From Oscillibacter sp. UBA6647 (GTDB lineage Bacteria > Bacillota > Clostridia > Oscillospirales > Oscillospiraceae): DNA of 6,541 bases. The stretch is taken from the NCBI GenBank assembly GCA_002455655.1, contig DKLF01000149.1, forward strand, positions 885 to 7,425. Direction: 5' to 3'. The notes below the pieces were generated by a model. The model searched no databases. It saw only the letters and a list, made by a program, of their open reading frames with translations, and was not told the DNA's origin. Positions 5,026-6,541 of this stretch are shown here, in pieces. A program made the position numbers and the translations under genes. The first letter of the stretch is position 1. Each line of letters begins with the position of its first letter.

Positions 5026-5313
5026 ATGGACTATGACCATCAGGCGGAGCTTTTAAAAGCGTTGGCCAATCCCACGCGGCTGAAAATTGTCCACTCCCTG
5101 TTGAACACCGGCTGCCGCAACGTGGGCTGCATGGAGCGGGGAACGGGCGTGAGCCAGTCCTGCATTTCTCAGCATCTGCAAAAGCTGAAGGCCGCCGGGG
5201 TTGTGGCGGCGGAACGCAGTGGAAACGAAGTGTATTACAGAGCCGCGTCGCCGGAAGTTGCCCGGCTGGTGGCGGCGTTGTTTCAGGAGGAGGTTTCAAA
5301 CTATGTCCTGTGA
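5026..5313 (+). CDS. ArsR/SmtB-family winged-helix regulator, probable thiol/redox or metal sensor
   Basis: This is a 95-residue dimeric winged-helix repressor. The N-terminal helix LLKALANPTRLKIVHSLL (9-26) is the classic ArsR signature. The recognition helix is around VSQSCISQHLQKLKAAGVV (42-60), and the beta wing is AAERSGNEVYYRA (61-73). The standard ELCVCDL metal box is absent; the equivalent region has C30 and C35 (GCRNVGCMERG), with a third Cys, C46, in the recognition helix. Nearby cysteines could bind a metal or form a disulfide/polysulfide, but unlike BigR/SqrR-type persulfide sensors there is no Cys in the C-terminal helix. The effector is therefore unknown. The ATG at 5026 is preceded by GGGAG (5011-5015). 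Its end overlaps the reductase gene by 11 nt, so the two are translationally coupled. It probably represses its own operon through the dyad at 4928-4945. Confidence 0.88.
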   Translation: MDYDHQAELLKALANPTRLKIVHSLLNTGCRNVGCMERGTGVSQSCISQHLQKLKAAGVVAAERSGNEVYYRAASPEVARLVAALFQEEVSNYVL

Positions 5314-6121
5314 TGTGCTGGTAATCGGCGGTGGCCCGGCGGGGCTGAGCGCGGCAATCAACGTCCGGGCGCGGGGGAAAAGTGTGCTGGTGATCTCCAA
5401 CCCGGTGGAAGAAAACCCTCTGTGGAAATCCGAGCGGGTGCAGAATTATCCGGGTCTTCCCGGCGTCACCGGGGAGGAGCTGCTTCTCGCCATGCAAAAG
5501 CATGCGGAGGCCGACGGGGTGGAGTTTGCCGAAGGCAAGGCCCTGACTGCCATGAACATGTCCGACGCGTGGTATGTCAGCGTGGGTAGCGACGTGCAGG
5601 AGGCCAAGGCCGTGGTGCTGGCGGCGGGCGTTGCCCGGGGAAAGAAATTTCCCGGCGAGGAAGAATTTTTGGGCCGGGGCGTGAGCTATTGTGCCACTTG
5701 CGACGGGATGCTCTACCGGAACAAGCCCGTGGCGGTGCTGGGATACAGCCAGTCGGCCCGGCACGAGGCGGAGTTTTTAAAGGGCCTTGGGTGCGAGGTG
5801 CATTACTTCGATAAACCCAGAGACTGTGAAATTGCCGGCGAAGGCAAGGTGGAAAAGGTGATTTGCGGCGGCGAGACGGCGGAGGTGGCCTGCGTGTTCA
5901 TCCTGCGGCCCGCGCTGGCGCCCACAGATTTATTTCCCGGCCTTACAGTGGAAAACGGCTATGTGCAGGTGGATCGCCGCATGGCAACGTCTCTGCCCGG
6001 CGTGTTCGCGGCGGGAGACTGCACGGGAACGCCCCTTCAGGCGGCAAAGGCCGCGGGCGAGGGTCTGATCGCCGGACAAAGCGCGGCGGCGTATGTGGCC
6101 GCGCTGGCGCGGAAAGAATAA
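5303..6121 (+). CDS. trxB: Thioredoxin-reductase-like flavoprotein lacking NADPH motifs (FFTR-like)
   Basis: The gene starts at ATG 5303, 9 nt after AGGAGGAGG (5285-5293); the frame is open upstream to about 5201, but that part lies over arsR and is not coding. The 272 residues compare with about 305-320 for normal TrxB. The FAD site GGGPAG (9-14), the redox pair C130-A-T-C133 followed by Asp134, and the C-terminal FAD motif GVFAAGDC (233-240) are intact. In the nucleotide domain the usual GGGDSA is GYSQSA (147-152). The HRR-type segment that reads the 2'-phosphate of NADPH is replaced by HYFDKPRDCE (167-176), and the domain is roughly 30 residues short. Clostridial ferredoxin-dependent flavin thioredoxin reductases (FFTR) are known to lack the NADPH motifs while keeping the CxxC, so ferredoxin may be the electron donor here. 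The likely substrate is the adjacent thioredoxin. Identification as TrxB-like is firm; the donor is inferred. Confidence 0.9.
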   Translation: MSCDVLVIGGGPAGLSAAINVRARGKSVLVISNPVEENPLWKSERVQNYPGLPGVTGEELLLAMQKHAEADGVEFAEGKALTAMNMSDAWYVSVGSDVQEAKAVVLAAGVARGKKFPGEEEFLGRGVSYCATCDGMLYRNKPVAVLGYSQSARHEAEFLKGLGCEVHYFDKPRDCEIAGEGKVEKVICGGETAEVACVFILRPALAPTDLFPGLTVENGYVQVDRRMATSLPGVFAAGDCTGTPLQAAKAAGEGLIAGQSAAAYVAALARKE

Positions 6122-6166
6122 AGAAAACCAACGGAAGATAAAATAAAGAAAAAGGAGATTTGAAAA

Positions 6167-6484
6167 ATGGCATTGGTGCATTTGAACAACACGGAATTCG
6201 ACGCGACGATCGAGGCGGCCCCTTTGGCGATGGTGGATTTCTGGGCAGATTGGTGCGGCCCCTGCAAAATGGTGGGGCCCACGGTGGAGAAAATTGCCGC
6301 CGATTATGACGGCAGGGCTTTGGTGGCCAAGGTCAATATTGACCAGGAGCCGGAGCTGGCCCAGCGGTTTGGCGTCATGTCCATTCCCACGCTGGTGTTT
6401 TTGAAAAACGGGGAGGAATTTGACCGCAAGGTGGGCGTGATGCCCGAGGCGGCGTTCACCGCCGTGCTGGACGAAAGCCTGTAA
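6167..6484 (+). CDS. trxA: Thioredoxin
   Basis: Thioredoxin is a small cytosolic protein-disulfide reductase. The 105-residue protein has the canonical fold elements: VDFWADWCGPCK with active-site C30-G-P-C33 and W29, the VNIDQEPELAQRFGVMSIPTLVFLKNG segment with the conserved cis-proline P74, and the C-terminal helix. The ATG at 6167 has a strong AAAGGAGAT (6151-6159) upstream. It lies 45 nt after the reductase stop with no promoter or terminator between, so it belongs to the same operon. It is the natural electron acceptor of the adjacent flavoprotein and could feed ribonucleotide reductase, peroxidases or other thiol enzymes. Confidence 0.97.
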   Translation: MALVHLNNTEFDATIEAAPLAMVDFWADWCGPCKMVGPTVEKIAADYDGRALVAKVNIDQEPELAQRFGVMSIPTLVFLKNGEEFDRKVGVMPEAAFTAVLDESL

Positions 6485-6521
6485 TCTCAGCGGGCCTGAA
6501 AAAAAGAACTTAAGCGGCGCT

Positions 6522-6541
6522 CCGCAGACAGTTGTCTGCGG
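6522..6541 (+). terminator. Partial hairpin at the window end, probable trxA terminator
   Basis: CCGCAGACA (6522-6530) is followed by GT and then its exact complement TGTCTGCGG (6533-6541), a 9-bp inverted repeat that runs to the last base. An A7 run (6499-6505) and GCGGCGCT (6514-6521) lie on the left. If the stem continues beyond the window with AGCGCCGC and a T run, it is the terminator of the arsR-trxB-trxA operon. The 3' half is not visible. Confidence 0.6.

Noticed and set aside
5201..5302. Upstream extension of the thioredoxin-reductase-like gene within the arsR gene
   Set aside because: The extension is an Arg/Trp-rich shadow of arsR. The ATG at 5303 follows an excellent AGGAGGAGG and begins the FAD-binding fold directly.
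4940..5764. Minus-strand open frame of 274 codons opposite the arsR and trxB-like genes
   Set aside because: It overlaps two well-supported genes and their promoter/operator region, and the translated product is low-complexity and Pro/Arg/His-rich.
1..6541. CRISPR array, insertion sequence, tRNA or rRNA genes
   Set aside because: No spaced direct repeats, no transposase frame and no tRNA- or rRNA-like segments were seen on either strand.

Overview
This GC-rich window has long GC-rich-stem terminators, strong AGGAGG-type ribosome binding sites, a T-box riboswitch and a clostridial-style thioredoxin operon. Together these point to a Firmicute, most likely a high-GC member of the Clostridia (Oscillospiraceae-like). 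That assignment is inference. All recognisable genes are on the + strand, and the long minus-strand frames are shadows of GC-rich codon usage.

Layout. (1) 1-346 is the C-terminal half of ribulose-phosphate 3-epimerase (rpe). (2) 347-532 is a gene-free stretch with four mutually complementary segments that could form alternative hairpins. (3) 533-1132 is recR (recombination mediator) and 1213-2112 is era (ribosome-assembly GTPase), ended by a strong terminator at 2132-2166. (4) 2240-2510 holds a promoter and a complete cysteine-type T-box leader: K-turn, specifier loop with a UGC codon, antiterminator with a TGGA bulge and a competing terminator. It controls cysE (serine acetyltransferase) and cysS (cysteinyl-tRNA synthetase), which are separated by 3 nt. 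Between the T-box terminator and cysE lies a 17-codon ORF (2530-2583) with its own perfect Shine-Dalgarno and two closely spaced Cys codons. A strong terminator at 4847-4877 closes the operon. (5) An AT-rich promoter/operator region (4878-5025) precedes an ArsR-family repressor, a shortened thioredoxin-reductase-like flavoprotein and thioredoxin trxA. These form a thiol-redox operon, and the window ends in half of what is probably its terminator.

How the genes work together. The T-box reads uncharged tRNA-Cys and adjusts both cysteine precursor synthesis (CysE makes O-acetylserine) and its use (CysS charges tRNA-Cys). The following operon handles protein thiol reduction. Its reductase keeps the FAD site and the CATC redox pair but lacks the usual NADPH-binding signatures, which resembles the pyridine-nucleotide-independent ferredoxin-dependent thioredoxin reductases known from clostridia. 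The most interesting leads are the Cys-codon leader ORF downstream of the T-box, the NADPH-motif-less reductase, and the ArsR regulator with a near-perfect dyad in its promoter.
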